From Methanosarcina sp. (GTDB taxonomy: Archaea; Halobacteriota; Methanosarcinia; Methanosarcinales; Methanosarcinaceae), in NCBI GenBank assembly GCA_003164755.1, contig PLUB01000059.1, forward strand, positions 40,751 through 104,750: a DNA stretch of 64,000 bases, given 5' to 3'. The position numbers were made by a program, and so were the translations under genes. Under the pieces are notes generated by a model, which was given only the letters and a program-made list of their open reading frames with translations, made no database searches and was not told the DNA's origin. Below, one piece after another: positions 9,997-20,495 of the stretch (position 1 is its first letter; the number at the start of each line of letters is the position of its first letter).

Positions 9997-10131
9997 ATGA
10001 TTATGAAAACATTCAGATACGAATTCATTGAACAAACAAACCGAAGAACGAAACAAAAGTCTATATTCTTTGGCGAGATTGAAAATTTTGATAAATTTGT
10101 ATATGAGTGCAAAAAGTACAAGCTTTTGTAA
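9997..10131 (+). CDS. Hypothetical 44-residue protein
   Basis: ATG 9997 opens MIMKTFRYEFIEQTNRRTKQ, continuing KSIFFGEIENFDKFVYECKK and YKLL. Composition is protein-like, but there is only a weak purine tract upstream. The family is unknown. It lies 61 bp after the membrane protein and could be co-transcribed. Confidence 0.3.
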   Translation: MIMKTFRYEFIEQTNRRTKQKSIFFGEIENFDKFVYECKKYKLL

Positions 10132-11068
10132 CAGTCATTAGCCAAAGATTCTATAATTTACTGTCTTGTTTTCTACATGTATTCTATTTGTATTTATTAG
10201 TTAAGTGATGCGATTTTTTCGATATGAATAGCTGTATGCCTGAAAACTAAATTAGAACCAAAATAAGGTTGTATAACTGTTGCAAATTAGGTCTCTCTCC
10301 ACAGGCACGATTACCAAAAAAGTTAATTGCCATAGAGCTACTACTTTAAGATATCTCAGAGAAACAGAGATCAGAATCAACAATACCTTGAACTTATGCG
10401 CCTTGAGGGTACTGTTTTGTCTAAAAGGATTCATCTCATAGATATATTTTCAAATCAACCAGAAACACTTATCACTTAGTTGATGTCACTCAAAAATGAA
10501 AGTTCATTCACCAAAAAGACTTAGCATTGGTTCTAAGAGAGTTAGAAAAAAAATTAAACGTACATTTTTTGAGGTGTATCATTTCAAACATTTAAGTCCT
10601 AATATCATAAAATTGGCTATTTGGTGTTTAGTGCGGGTTGAAAATAACTCTTTAGTTGAAGTGACCTTACTAAGGACCCACCACAAAATAAAATAGATAT
10701 TTTGGAACAATGTTTGAATTTATACATTTGAGATATATAATTAAGCTATAATTGATGTTGTGATTAAAATTTAAATTATAGAGATTTGAATCTTTAATGC
10801 TATTGATTTTTAGTTAACCTCCGTAAGTTCCATTAATTATATTTTTGAAAAATGCTTCCTTAGTAGGCATTATGTAGTGGCTAAAAAGACCGTTCAAATG
10901 GTAATATAAGCATCAAACTGAATGAAGAAGCGAAAATCAGATCTATTTAAGGTGCAACAAGCATGCTTATTGGAACGAATAATTAGGAAAAAATGACCGT
11001 CCTGGATATAGCAGAGTCAGGCAGTGTAAGATAAGTCTGATATATTAATTTTTTTTCAAGCGGTAAAT
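10132..11068. other. No supported gene
   Basis: Short ORFs on both strands are not convincing. About 10880-11040 on the plus strand contains coding-like scraps (SIKLNEEAKIRSI, then MTVLDIAESGSV) interrupted by stops, perhaps a remnant of an unidentified gene. Confidence 0.3.
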
Positions 11069-11566
11069 TTGATATCCTTAAAGGAATTGGTCATAGATAC
11101 ATGGACTAACTTTGGTGATAAAGCAGCCAGAATGAGGATTGATGATGCCCTAAATGCCACAAAAGCTGCAGTTGAAGAAGAGGTAGTTACCGGAGGCGGA
11201 GTAAGCCTTTTCTGCGCAGCTGCTACTCTAGATTCTCTGAAACTTGAAGATGACAGACAGGTAGGCGTAAATATTATTAAGAGGGCTATCGAAGAGCCTA
11301 TGCGTCAGATTGCTACAAATGCAGGTAGGGAAGGTGCTGAAGTTGTGGCAACTATTAGGGCTAAATCCAGCGAGCTATTCGGGTACAATGCAAAGAAAGA
11401 TGTATTTGAAGATCTTTTCGAAGCAGGTGTAATCGACCCGACAAAAGTAGTCAGAAATGCTCTCCAGAATGCTGCTTCAATTGCAGGAATGTTACTTACA
11501 ACTGAAGCCCTTATTACAGACTTCGATGAAGAAAAGGATGAGAAGACAGCTACAATCATAATTTGA
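11069..11566 (+). pseudogene. groL: GroEL (group I chaperonin) C-terminal fragment
   Basis: From residue 22 the ORF matches the C-terminal third of Gro[22 protein letters not shown], then [50 protein letters not shown] and MLLTTEALI. It is group I, not the archaeal thermosome. Methanosarcina is known to carry both types. Only about 145 of roughly 540 residues remain: the equatorial N-terminal half, the apical domain and the N-terminal nucleotide-binding segment are missing, and the first 20 codons are unrelated. It cannot fold into a chaperonin subunit. It is probably a remnant of a duplicate copy, since no groES lies upstream. Confidence 0.85.
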
Positions 11567-12051
11567 TTATATTTTTTACCGTAACTATTTAGGGTATAGT
11601 TAGCGGTGCTTCCCTTAGTGCCGCAAGAATACCCTCGATAACGGCAAACAGCTATTTTTTATTGTAGAGATTTAGGCTTTTGTTCTGTAAAAGATCCTTG
11701 TTAATGGTGTATTTCAGAAAATCCTTTATATTTTTTTATTTTAATTTGATCATCCGGATATTTTTTGCCCACTACCTGACCATGAAGCCTTAAAATGATC
11801 TCTCTTTGAGAAGGTCATGAAATATTTGAAATACCATCGTAACTGAGCAAGGTAGTAGGTCGTGACGAAGCCCAATTCCTTATTAATATAATTGACTGGA
11901 TAATTAAAATCCTCCTTGGACCCAGTTGTCATAGATGTACCCATTGGGATTAAGGATATGTGGGTGAAGCATAACCTTATTGATATTGTTCCAGGCTTTT
12001 AGTATCACTACGTTAGACTGTTTTAAGTCCATAAAATACTCTTAAAAAAAA
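11567..12051. other. No gene recognised
   Basis: A minus-strand ORF (11750-11944) is open but matches nothing I know. If kdpD once continued here, it is no longer readable. Confidence 0.35.
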
Positions 12052-12270
12052 TTACAAAATCAAATAAATATGGTGCAATCGATAGTCTGTTCCTTCCAGT
12101 AGCCGCTGAAGTGCATCTTGAAGCATTGAGTACGTCTTCCCAAAACCTGCGGAATAGCCAAAATAAACTATCAACTTTCCTTCATGTGCCTTTTTATCAT
12201 CACTGCGAGCAATAAAGAGTAAGTCTTCAGCCAGTGATTTTCTTTCTGCATCACGAAGATACGTTGCCAT
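12052..12270 (-). pseudogene. kdpD: KdpD N-terminal fragment
   Basis: The 72-residue ORF carries the start of the KdpD cytoplasmic domain: HEGKLIVYFGYSAGFGKTYS with a degenerate Walker A (GYSAGFGKT; usual form GAAPGVGKT), then MLQDALQRLLEGTDY. In bacteria KdpD senses low potassium and controls kdp transcription; archaeal versions are often shorter, holding only this domain and a Usp-like domain. The ORF stops right after this motif, so the regulatory protein is truncated. It sits 9 bp after the kdpC stop, as expected for the last gene of a kdpABCD operon. Confidence 0.75.
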
Positions 12271-12279
12271 AGTTTCCTT

Positions 12280-12834
12280 CTAGATACGACCCTTTTCATC
12301 AAGTTCTATGTTGAGCATAAGAACATTAACATAAGTTCCAGTGAATGGAAAGTTGATAGATTCTGAAAATACCAATTTTTTAAGCTCTTCTTCCGGAAGG
12401 TTTCGTGCTTTGCCACAGCAGGTATCTGTACAAGTGCAGCTTCCAAGCTTATGTGTGGATCAAGCCCACTTCCTGAAGCCATAAACCAGGTCAGAAGGTA
12501 TAGTGTCATTAACGCCAGCTTCCCTTAGGGCACTAGCCCTATTAGCTACTAATCCTAGAAGAATAGGATTTGTCGGGCCTAGGTTGGACCCACCTGAAGA
12601 GATTGGATCATATCCACTACCTTAAGGCCTACTCTGGAAGTACTGTGGTGCAGTAAAGTTCTGACCTATAAGCTTAGAGCCAATAATTGTGTTGTTATTG
12701 TCGACGATAAGGTTCCCATGTGCCTGAGAAGGAAATAAGCTCTCTGAGACTAGTATCACCGCAAGGGGATAGACAAGTCCTGTGATAATAAATAACACTC
12801 CGAATAGTAACGTGGCTTTTTTGAGAGATTTCAT
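12280..12834 (-). pseudogene. kdpC: KdpC, potassium-transporting ATPase subunit C, disrupted
   Basis: KdpC is the single-helix accessory subunit of the Kdp K+ pump. ATG 12834 follows a strong GAGGAGGT site. The N-terminal part is intact (LKKATLLFGVLFIITGLVYP membrane helix, then IIGSKLIGQNFTAPQYFQSR) and is cut by a stop near 12620. The conserved tail appears in other frames: SSGGSNLGPTNP, ASGSGLDPHISLEAALVQIP, AVAKHETF, and the family end NVLMLNIELDEKGR. At least one frameshift and two stops separate these blocks. The gene lies between kdpB (13 bp upstream) and kdpD. Confidence 0.85.
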
Positions 12835-12847
12835 GATCAATACCTCC

Positions 12848-14917
12848 TCAGATCTGCAGTAAACCGGCCAATATCAGGTCTATTACCTTGATTCCTATAA
12901 AGGGAGCGATAACTCCTCCAAAACCAAAGATGATTAGGTTATAGGCAAAAAGTTTCAACGCCGACATAGACTTGAACTTTATCCCGGCTAGTGCAAGTGG
13001 TATCAGCATTGGAATGATCACAGCATTGAATATGACTGCAGAAAGAATAGCAGACTACGGTGTTGCAAGACCCATGATATTCAGCACTTCAAGCTGCGGC
13101 TATATCCCTACTAGAGCAGCAGGAATGATTGCAAAGTATTTTGCGATATCGTTAGCTATAGAAAATGTGGTCAGAGCTCCGCGAGTCATCAGGATTTGCT
13201 TACCTATCTCGACAATGTCCAGCAGTTTGGTTGTCACTATCTAGATCAATAATGTTCGAAGCTTCTCTCGCAGGCTGTGTGCCATTGTTCATAGCTACAG
13301 CTACATCGGCTTGGGCAAGAGCAGGAGCATCATTTGTTCCATCCCCTGTCATGGCCAACCATGTAGCCTTCCTTCTGGTAGTCCCTGATCATCGTGAGTT
13401 TATCTTCAGGTTTTGCTTCTGCCAAATAATCATCTACTCCAGCTTCTGCTGCAATAGTAGCAGCCGTAAGAGGATTATCTCCTGTAATCATAATAGTCTT
13501 TATTCCGATAGTGCGCAAATCTGCAAATCTCTCTCGAATACCAGTTTTTAAAATATCTTTGAGGAATATCACACCGAGGATAGTTTCATTGCAAGCGACA
13601 ACCAGCGGTGTACCTCCTTTAGATGCAATCTCATTTACTTTCGCTTTCAAATCCGACGGAACTGTGCCTCCATGCTCAAGAACGAACGTAATTATTGCAT
13701 CCGAAGCACCCTTTAGGTAGATCGTCTCACCACACTGCGCACTACTAACCCTTGTAGAGGCCGAAAATGGTGTGAAAGTGACATTCTCTGAAGAAACTGG
13801 AACTGTTCCGGTCTTTTTTTGGATGAGATCAATAATGCTTTTGCCTTCTGGAGTCTCGTCTGCAGAAAAGGAAAGCATAGCAGCTTCCATCAGATCATCA
13901 TATGACTGGCCATTTACTGGCAAAAACTCAGTTGCCTGTCGGTTACCTAAGGTAATTGTACCTGTTTTATCCAGCAGTAGGACATTTACATCTCCTGCAG
14001 CCTCGACTGCTCTTCCGGAGAGAGCGATAACATTCAACTGGAATAAACAATCCATTCCAGCTATTCCGATTGCTGATTGTAGGGCTGCAATGGTTGTGGG
14101 CGCTAAACATACGAAAAGTGCAATTAGTACTGTGAAGCTCACTGCGGAACCTCTTCCGTTTGAAGCAGCACTATACGCAGAAGCGGAGTACATGCTGGAC
14201 CACAACCTCGAGAAATACAGCTGTCAGCGAAATGAGTAGTATGCTAAGAGCTATTTCGTTAGGAGTCTTCCGTCTCTCTGCACCTTCCACCATGGAGATC
14301 ATACGATCCAAAAAAGTATGTCCTGGATCTGCAGTAATTCTGATAATTATCTCATTGGCAATAACTGTGGTTCCTCCGGTAACAGCACTCCGGTCACCAC
14401 CAGATTCACGTACAACAGGTGCTGACTCCCCAGTAATTGCGGCTTCATTAACTACTGTAACTCCCTTCACAACGTCCCCGTCCCCAGGGATTACTTTGTT
14501 TGTCCTTACAAGGACAAGATCACCTTTCTGTAGATCAGAGGAAGGTACTTCGGTGAAAAGACTATCGAAAGATTCTGAAGTGAGCTTTCGGGTAGGAACG
14601 CTGGTTCTGGACAGCCGCAGAGATGCTGCTCTGGCTTTTCCACGCCCCTCAGACAGAGCTTCCACAAAGTTGGAAAAGAGCACTGTCAGCCATAGCCAGA
14701 GAGAGATAAAGCCAATGAAAAAAGGAGACTCAGTGGTAGCAGAGAAGAAGCTGATGAGAAAACTTATAGTAGTTAGGATGCCTCCGATTTCCACTGTAAA
14801 CATTACCGGGTTTTCGATCTGCTGACGTAGGTTAAGTTTCAACACTGAACTGAGGAGTGCTTCACGAATAAGTTTCGAATCAAAAGCGCCTAAACGGGAA
14901 GATTGAGTTCGTGGCAT
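12848..14917 (-). pseudogene. kdpB: KdpB, P-type ATPase subunit, disrupted
   Basis: KdpB is the ATP-hydrolysing subunit of the Kdp high-affinity K+ pump. ATG 14917 has a GGGAGGT site. Blocks in order: membrane helices from ENPVMFTVEIGGILTTISFL, the actuator TGES loop (NEAAITGESAPVV), the phosphorylation site DKTGTIT in LLLDKTGTITLGNRQATEF, the nucleotide domain, and the hinge [20 protein letters not shown]. Frameshifts lie near 14190 and 13340, another near 13220, and stops interrupt the last membrane helices. Catalytic residues survive but no continuous protein does. It starts 2 bp after the kdpA frame ends, so the operon order is preserved. Confidence 0.9.
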
Positions 14918-14919
14918 TA

Positions 14920-16627
14920 TTAATTACCTCCCATCATAATCAGGTGTTCGATAATCTGCCCGGTGGCAAAGAGTGGGAAGAACGTGAGAGCACCTATGAT
15001 CAGGATTACTAGTATCGTCCAAGTAGCAAATGAAAACGAAGCTGTGGGAAGAGTTCCTGAACTTGATGGAACTTTTTTCTTCTGCGTCATCGATCCTGCT
15101 ATTGCTAGCATGGCAATTGACGGGATAAACCTGCCTATCAACATTGCTATGCTACCTCCAAGTGTGTAGAATGACTTTGTTGCGTCAAGCCCAGCAAAGG
15201 CACTACCGTTATTATTAGCCATGGATGCAAAGGCATATACCACTTTATAAAGTCCGTTCGGGCCTGGATTTGCCATTAAATCTCCAACTTTTGGTAGAAC
15301 CAGTGCAATACCTGAAAACAGGAGAACAAGGATTTCAGGGACAAGAACTGTTATGACGGCCATCTTCATTTCCCATGCCTCGATCTTTTTCCCGAGATAT
15401 TCAGGGACTCGTCCGATCATAAGTCCTGCAATGAAGACCGAAAGCACTATAAATCCAATCATAGTGTGGAATCCCGATCCTACTCCACCGAAGACAACCT
15501 CTCCAAGGAGGATCAGGAACATGGTCACCAAACCACCTAATGGAGTAAGTGAATCATGAGCACAGTTGACTGCTCCACATGATGTTGCCGTAGTCGATGT
15601 AGCAAAGAGTGAGGACCCAAAAAGCCCGAACCTGACGTCTTTCCCTTCCATGGATATGCCGGAAACGCCAAGTTATTTAATTAGTGGATTATCTGCCAGC
15701 TCTGCTGCATAAAGTGCACCAAATCCCAATACGAACAGAACTAACATAATACCGTAGATAACCCATCCCTCTTTCATGCTCCCGACCATCCTTCCAAAGA
15801 CTAGAGGTAGAGCTGCAGATATTATGAGTATAAGAAAAATTGATATTATGTTAGTCAAAGGCGTCGGATTTTCATATGGATGTGCAGAGTTTGCATTGAA
15901 AAATCCTCCTCCGTTAGTACCAAACTCTTTTATCGCTTCCTGGGAGGCTACTGGTCCCATTGGGATTGTCTGAGATCCTGGCTGGCCATACCCTGTGACG
16001 TTTACGTAAGGATCTATATTCTGAATGACGCCCTGGGAAACAAGCACGAGAGCAAAAATAAAAGATATTGGAAGAAGGATGTAAAGAGTGCAGCGAGTCA
16101 TACCTACCCAAAAGTTGCCAATCTTATAGGGTAGACTGGCGGGTTATACCTCGCATCACTGCAATTGCTATGCATATGCCTGTAGCTGCGGAAAGGAAGT
16201 TCTGGACTGTAAACCCAGCCATCTGGGTAAAATAACTTGCTGCCGTTTCACCGCTATAGACCTGCCAATTTGTGTTAGTGACAAAACTAGATGCAGTATT
16301 GATGGCAAAACTCAGGTTAAAAGAGCCAAATTTTTGTGGGTTTAGAGGCAGTGAATCTTGAAGAAGAAGAATTAGAAAGAGAATTACAAAACCTATACCA
16401 TTAAAAATGAGCATATCCCGCGAGTAACCACGCCAGCCCTCTTCTTTATCAGGATCAGTATCTATTAATCTGTATATTACTTTCTCGAGATGGCCAGGAA
16501 TTCCTCTTGACAAATTTCCGTCAAAAACACGAACAATGAAACTGCTAAAAGGAAATGCCACCCCAGTTACGAGAACCAAAAAAAGGATTAGCATTATACT
16601 ATCTGAAAGTATATCTTGTGTTATCAT
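14920..16627 (-). pseudogene. kdpA: KdpA, potassium-binding channel subunit, disrupted
   Basis: KdpA is the K+-selective channel-like subunit in the membrane. The first selectivity-filter region (TNTNWQVYSGETAASYFTQM) and the second ([20 protein letters not shown]) are present, and the family end is intact. ATG 16627 (MITQDILSD) is chosen; TTG 16645 is an alternative. A one-base frameshift near 16130 splits RGITRQST from [20 protein letters not shown]. An in-frame TAA at 15673-15675 interrupts NPLIK-stop-LGVSG, probably from CAA. Total length (about 570 codons) equals the normal family size, so decay is by point changes and not deletion. Confidence 0.9.
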
Positions 16628-16645
16628 CTTATGATCAAATACCAA

Positions 16646-18379
16646 AATTTCTTCACTAATCTTAACCTAAACATGAACCGCTGAAAACAGAGATCTGGAA
16701 AAATTATTGTTGTATTTTTCTCTTCTTTAGTGTTTTCGGTGGTTATTGAACCTCAAATGAATCAAGTACAAATTTTTAGTTCGAAACCATAGTTTACAGC
16801 TGTTATATTAGTTCGAAATTAAATCCTACTTCCCAAAGACAGCAATCGGAAAGCATATGGCAATTTCTTAATAAATAATTTGTTCTTCATTAACTATCAC
16901 TTTCCCAAAAATCCATACATATGCCATATAATTATTCAATAGAGTTATATTTTAAAAATGCATCTACCCCTTTGATGTATAAAGTTGAGCAAATTGGCAA
17001 ATAAATTATTTATTTTTGTGCACTTTTGGAATATAGAACACATGAAAATATTAAGACAACGCAGTCGAACTAAAATTTCAGGAGAATTCAGCCCTTAACT
17101 ACTAAAAATAAACTTAAACAATAGTCTATTTCACTGCTTGTGTATATTTAGTGCATGAGTTATAATATAGTCAATCACAAAGCTCAAAATTTGCTTTTTT
17201 TGGAAGATTTCGATAAATTCTTAAATTTAATAACATGCTCATAAATGACATATAACTAATTCGTGAAAATCAAATGTTTATCTGAATCATCTTTAATATC
17301 CTCTTTTGAACCCAAATTGATCAGGAGCATCACCATGTCTGATTTTGATACTTGAATAAAACTTGAGTAGAGTTTAGTTGTAAAACGTAAATGTTCGATG
17401 AGCTAAATTATTTTGGCTTAGTAGTGTAAAAGCCAAGGATAGAAAAGCTATGTGGAAGAAGATTAGGCTTGTAGTTAGATGTAAAACGCAAATGACAAAT
17501 ACATAGTTTACCCCGAATATCCAGGTGATATGCATGCAGAAAATTGCTTTTCGCTTTTTTGTGTGATTTGAAAATAATTTCTCATTTAAAGTAACTAAAC
17601 TAAAGAGAAATTACCGATTCGGAATGTTATTTTTCACACAAAATGTTTTCAAATATTATATGAGTTATATCACATTTAAGAAAGTGATTTTAAATCTTCC
17701 ACTCTAAATAACAAAGAGCTTTATTTAGTTTGATTAGAATCTCCGCAAAATCCTTTGGTGACACAGATGACATATTAATTACATAATAATATATCTATTT
17801 TAAAATCTAGAGATTCTTTGCAAAGTTCATCCAGAAAGCTACTTTTGGAACAAGATTTAATATTGAGAAAGATATATATATATAATGTGATAACAAGATA
17901 ATATGGTATTGCTTTCGTTATTTATCTTCTTATTTGAATTCAAAACCTATGTCATCCCACAATTTAATAGGCAATACAATCAGTAATAAATACTTACAAC
18001 CAAACTCATCCTCCAAAGCCATTCTTCGCATAATCTTAAAAAATTTCCGAATTGTGATTATGATCCAGATTTGATCGATTATTTAGAATATAAGATTCGA
18101 GAAGTAAATTTTGAGTTATATATCAGCTCATTTAGAATAAAATAAGTTTTGGGATCAACCGAATATTATAAATTCAATAAACTTTAACTGTTAATCGGAG
18201 ATAGTTAAAAACTCCCTGAATCAAGCTTATAACAAAATAAATATCAGACAGTTTTTATGAGAGTTTCCTGGTGAAAATCCATACAGGTTAACTACAAAAA
18301 AGACCGAGAAGCAATAAAATTAAGCCAATTGATAAGATTATTTGATTGTCTATATTATTACTTTTTTTTGCTTCTAACA
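16646..18379. other. 1.7-kb gap without recognised genes
   Basis: AT-rich, stop-rich in all frames. It holds the family A repeat at 17203-17283. The kdp promoter must lie near its left edge, but no clear TATA box or operator could be assigned. Confidence 0.4.
17203..17283 (-). repeat. Family A MITE-like repeat, copy 2
   Basis: The reverse complement reads GATTTTCACGAATTAGTTATATGTCATTTATGAGCATG in two blocks and ends in GAATTTATCGAAATCTTCC, matching copies 4-6 in order and spacing. Confidence 0.6.
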
Positions 18380-18516
18380 TATAGCTTGAAGTCTTCTTAC
18401 CTGTAGGGCATCAGCTCAACAGTTGAGAGACGAAAGCTTTCAACTTTTAAACTATTAACTTTTTTCAAATATGAAACTTTATTTATAGAGATAGTTATAT
18501 CTATTTATTTATCACT

Positions 18517-18951
18517 ATGCAATATAATATGGATCATAGAAGCCATTCAGTGTATTCACTCCATTATCATTTTGTACAATGTATAAAATATCGAAGGGGA
18601 GTACTTTGTAATTCATTAATAATTGACTTCTTAAAAAGAAAAATCCATAATATAAGTAAAACGTATGATGTTGAGGTACTGAGCATAGAATGTGACAAAG
18701 ATCATTTTCATATGATTTTCACTTCAAAACCAACATTAGACATTCCAAAATATATCAATACTTTAAAAACTATAACTTCAAGAGAAATAAGAAAAGAATT
18801 TCCTGAAATTAAATTACTATTATGGGAAGAGACCTTTTGGTCAAGATCATATTTCATAGCTACAACGGGCCAAGTGACTTTAGATACATTAAACAAATAC
18901 ATAGACAGTCAAAATGAATCTAACTGTGAAAGTAAAAATATATCCAACTGA
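18517..18951 (+). CDS. tnpA: IS200/IS605 family Y1 transposase TnpA
   Basis: The 144-residue protein has the complete Y1 HUH transposase layout: SVYSLHYHFVQCIKYRRGVL at the N-terminus, the HUH motif in ECDKDHFHMIFTSKP, then LLLWEETFWSRSYFIATTGQ, and the catalytic tyrosine in TLNKYIDSQ. It cleaves and joins single-stranded DNA at the element ends (peel-and-paste). Length is normal for the family. ATG 18517 begins right at the conserved N-terminus, with no strong ribosome-binding site seen. This is the only transposase gene in the window that is not visibly damaged, although its tnpB partner is dead. Confidence 0.9.
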   Translation: MQYNMDHRSHSVYSLHYHFVQCIKYRRGVLCNSLIIDFLKRKIHNISKTYDVEVLSIECDKDHFHMIFTSKPTLDIPKYINTLKTITSREIRKEFPEIKLLLWEETFWSRSYFIATTGQVTLDTLNKYIDSQNESNCESKNISN

Positions 18952-19255
18952 AGAACAAAAGGTGTTTTATAGAGTATATCGAATCAATGTAGATACCTCC
19001 ATAATCTTTTTTCCCACTATAGAAAAGAATCCACGAAGCTCAAAAAAGAGAAAAAGATATTGAACAACATAAAAAATTTTCTAAATCTAAAAAAGATAAT
19101 CCTAAACTCAGAAGAGTATATTCTACGGTACTTAAATAGGTTCTTAAAAAACTTGATAATAATTATAAATCCTTTTTTGCTCTTTGGGAAATAGTTATAA
19201 GAACGCCAGAACTCCGAAGTAAAGATTATTTCATAACTATTTCTTATAATTAAAG
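18914..19255 (+). pseudogene. tnpB: TnpB remnant of the IS605 element
   Basis: ATG 18914 lies inside the end of tnpA and opens MNLTVKVKIYPTEEQKVFYR, the standard TnpB N-terminus. After about 40 codons stops and frameshifts appear, and the RuvC and zinc-ribbon regions are gone. TnpB is an RNA-guided nuclease linked to IS retention; this copy cannot make it. Confidence 0.75.
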
Positions 19256-19498
19256 TGGATTCATATGTTTAGAGGGCATATTTCTTTTTTTCATAATGCA
19301 AATTATACTAACTTGATCTTTAATTTGAGGAAAAAGCTAGGCATAACAGATAGATATTTCTTTATGTGGATCCCATATAGGACCTATGAAGAGATTTTTT
19401 AGTAAATTTTATACTAATAGGACTATAAGCACTTGAAGAGCAAAATCACGTTCATTAGATCGTGTGTTTAAAATAATTCTTTAGATATTTGAAGGATT

Positions 19499-19840
19499 TC
19501 AGGTCTTTTTATCGTATTCATAAAATATAATTTTAATTTTTTCTTCTGTAATCAATCCTTGGGTAATTATTTCATCTAATTTTGGTTTTATTTTATCAAT
19601 TTTTTCTTCGAGATCAGCTATTTCGAGAAGTATTGGCAAGTCAGTAGATAACTGCAATATAGATGTGGTATGGAAATGGCTGTGTTTTCCAAAACCTGCA
19701 ATGCCCCTAAAAACAGTTACTTCTGCCATCCCATCATTTTTAAGCATCTCAAGTATATGTATATACAACGACTTGCCTTTATACCTATCAGATTCTCCAA
19801 TGAATATTCACAATAATATAGCCTGAGATTCCTTTTTCAT
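19499..19840 (-). pseudogene. DUF190 protein with in-frame TGA at codon 11
   Basis: The frame from ATG 19840 (GAGGGA site upstream) reads MKKESQAILL, then TGA at 19808-19810, then IFIGESDRYKGKSLYIHILE and MAEVTVFRGIAGFGKHSHFH, all DUF190 hallmarks. Relatives have arginine at the stop, so CGA has become TGA. DUF190 proteins resemble PII-like proteins and are commonly encoded beside crcB. Here the first codons overlap the 3' end of crcB, so the two genes form one unit under the fluoride riboswitch. Re-initiation at ATG 19762 (MYIHILEMLK would start one codon group earlier) could still give a shortened protein lacking the first strand. Confidence 0.75.
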
Positions 19841-20234
19841 CTAATTCCCTCAGCATATACGTGCCAAAGTTCAAAGCCACAATTTTCCGTAAATATACTG
19901 CAAACATTGAAAATAATACTGTCGCCATCAAATTTATTACCATCAGTGTTAGTTTTGAATCATCGAGTAATCTGAATGACTTATAACTAAATGTTGATAA
20001 TGTTGTATAGCCACCAATTAATCCAATTGTCAAAAATATTCTGGTTTCTTCGCCAAAGAATCCTTGATATTCAGAAAGGTACATTATTAAACCTAAAAGG
20101 AAACTGCTACTAACGTTTACAACCAAAGTACCAACAGGGAAATTAACAAAATTGTTCTGTATCCATCCACTTAAAGTATATCTCAAGATAGAGTCTATGA
20201 AACCGCCTATGCCTACTAATAGAAAAGTGTACAA
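19788..20234 (-). CDS. crcB: CrcB/Fluc fluoride exporter
   Basis: Four membrane segments and Fluc motifs identify a fluoride channel that expels F- from the cytoplasm: GIGGFIDSILRYTLSGWIQN (family GAxxRY region), PVGTLVVNVSSSFLLGLIMY with the conserved Asn, and GLIGGYTTLSTFSYKSFRLL, the TTFSTF-type region. The start is TTG 20234, 8 nt after GAGG. At 148 residues it is about 20 longer than usual; the extra tail overlaps the DUF190 frame, which suggests the original stop moved. Fluc works as a dual-topology or paired dimer; only one copy is visible. A fluoride riboswitch lies 20 bp upstream and should control it. Confidence 0.88.
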   Translation of the reverse strand: MYTFLLVGIGGFIDSILRYTLSGWIQNNFVNFPVGTLVVNVSSSFLLGLIMYLSEYQGFFGEETRIFLTIGLIGGYTTLSTFSYKSFRLLDDSKLTLMVINLMATVLFSMFAVYLRKIVALNFGTYMLRELDEKGISGYIIVNIHWRI

Positions 20235-20254
20235 GTCAAAAGCCTCGATTAGTT

Positions 20255-20315
20255 TATAGAAGTCATCAGCATAAGCTATTTAGACTTAAGAGTCTAGGCG
20301 GACTTCATCACCTCT
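20255..20315 (-). promoter_or_regulatory. Fluoride riboswitch (crcB motif)
   Basis: The minus strand carries GGTGATGAAGTCCGCCT, a hairpin TAGACT-CTTA-AGTCTA, then AATAGCTTATGCTGATGACTTCTA. This matches the crcB RNA consensus: a GGxGAUG-x-GUxCGCC element, then AGC...GCUGAUG, with GAAGUC pairing to GACUUC and AGGUG to CGCCU. It directly precedes crcB and DUF190, the expected regulon. The ribosome-binding site GAGG is about 9 nt past the aptamer, so control of translation is likely; no terminator follows. An AT-rich TTATTTATTTAA at about 20338-20349 may be the promoter. Confidence 0.88.
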
Positions 20316-20379
20316 CAAAAAGAAATTTACCAACATTAAATAAATAACTTATGCGAGTATGAGTAGGTCATTATTATTC

Positions 20380-20495
20380 GGTTAGTTTTATTTCCAAAAT
20401 GAACTTAGCGCTGTTTTTTGGTTTTATTGTTAAACACTTTAGTGATGCTAGAGTATAAATACTTCAATGCGTGAAAATGCAAATATTCGCTAAAT
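20380..20495. repeat. Dispersed repeat, family C, copy 1
   Basis: Matches 45090-45205 in order: CGGTTAGTTTTATTTCCAAA then AATGAACTT, GTTTTTAT-type tract, a CATTAG/CTTTAG box and TGCGTGAAAATGCAAA against TGCATAAAAACGCGAA. It lies directly upstream of the fluoride riboswitch promoter. Confidence 0.55.

Larger units (their letters stand above)
18380..19260 (+). mobile_element. IS200/IS605 element: intact tnpA, decayed tnpB
   Basis: The element contains tnpA and tnpB in the same direction with a 38-bp overlap. A small hairpin (CTCAACAGTTGAG, 18415-18427) about 90 bp upstream of tnpA is in the place of the left-end hairpin recognised by Y1 transposases. The exact ends were not determined. TnpA may still be able to act on its own or on related ends. 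Confidence 0.6.

Noticed and set aside
11750..11944. Continuation of kdpD
   Set aside because: The 64-codon ORF shows no similarity to KdpD or Usp domains.
12972..16134. Long plus-strand ORFs of 128-221 codons
   Set aside because: They are antisense to the kdp genes, lack family similarity and good start sites, and arise from the codon bias of the minus-strand genes.
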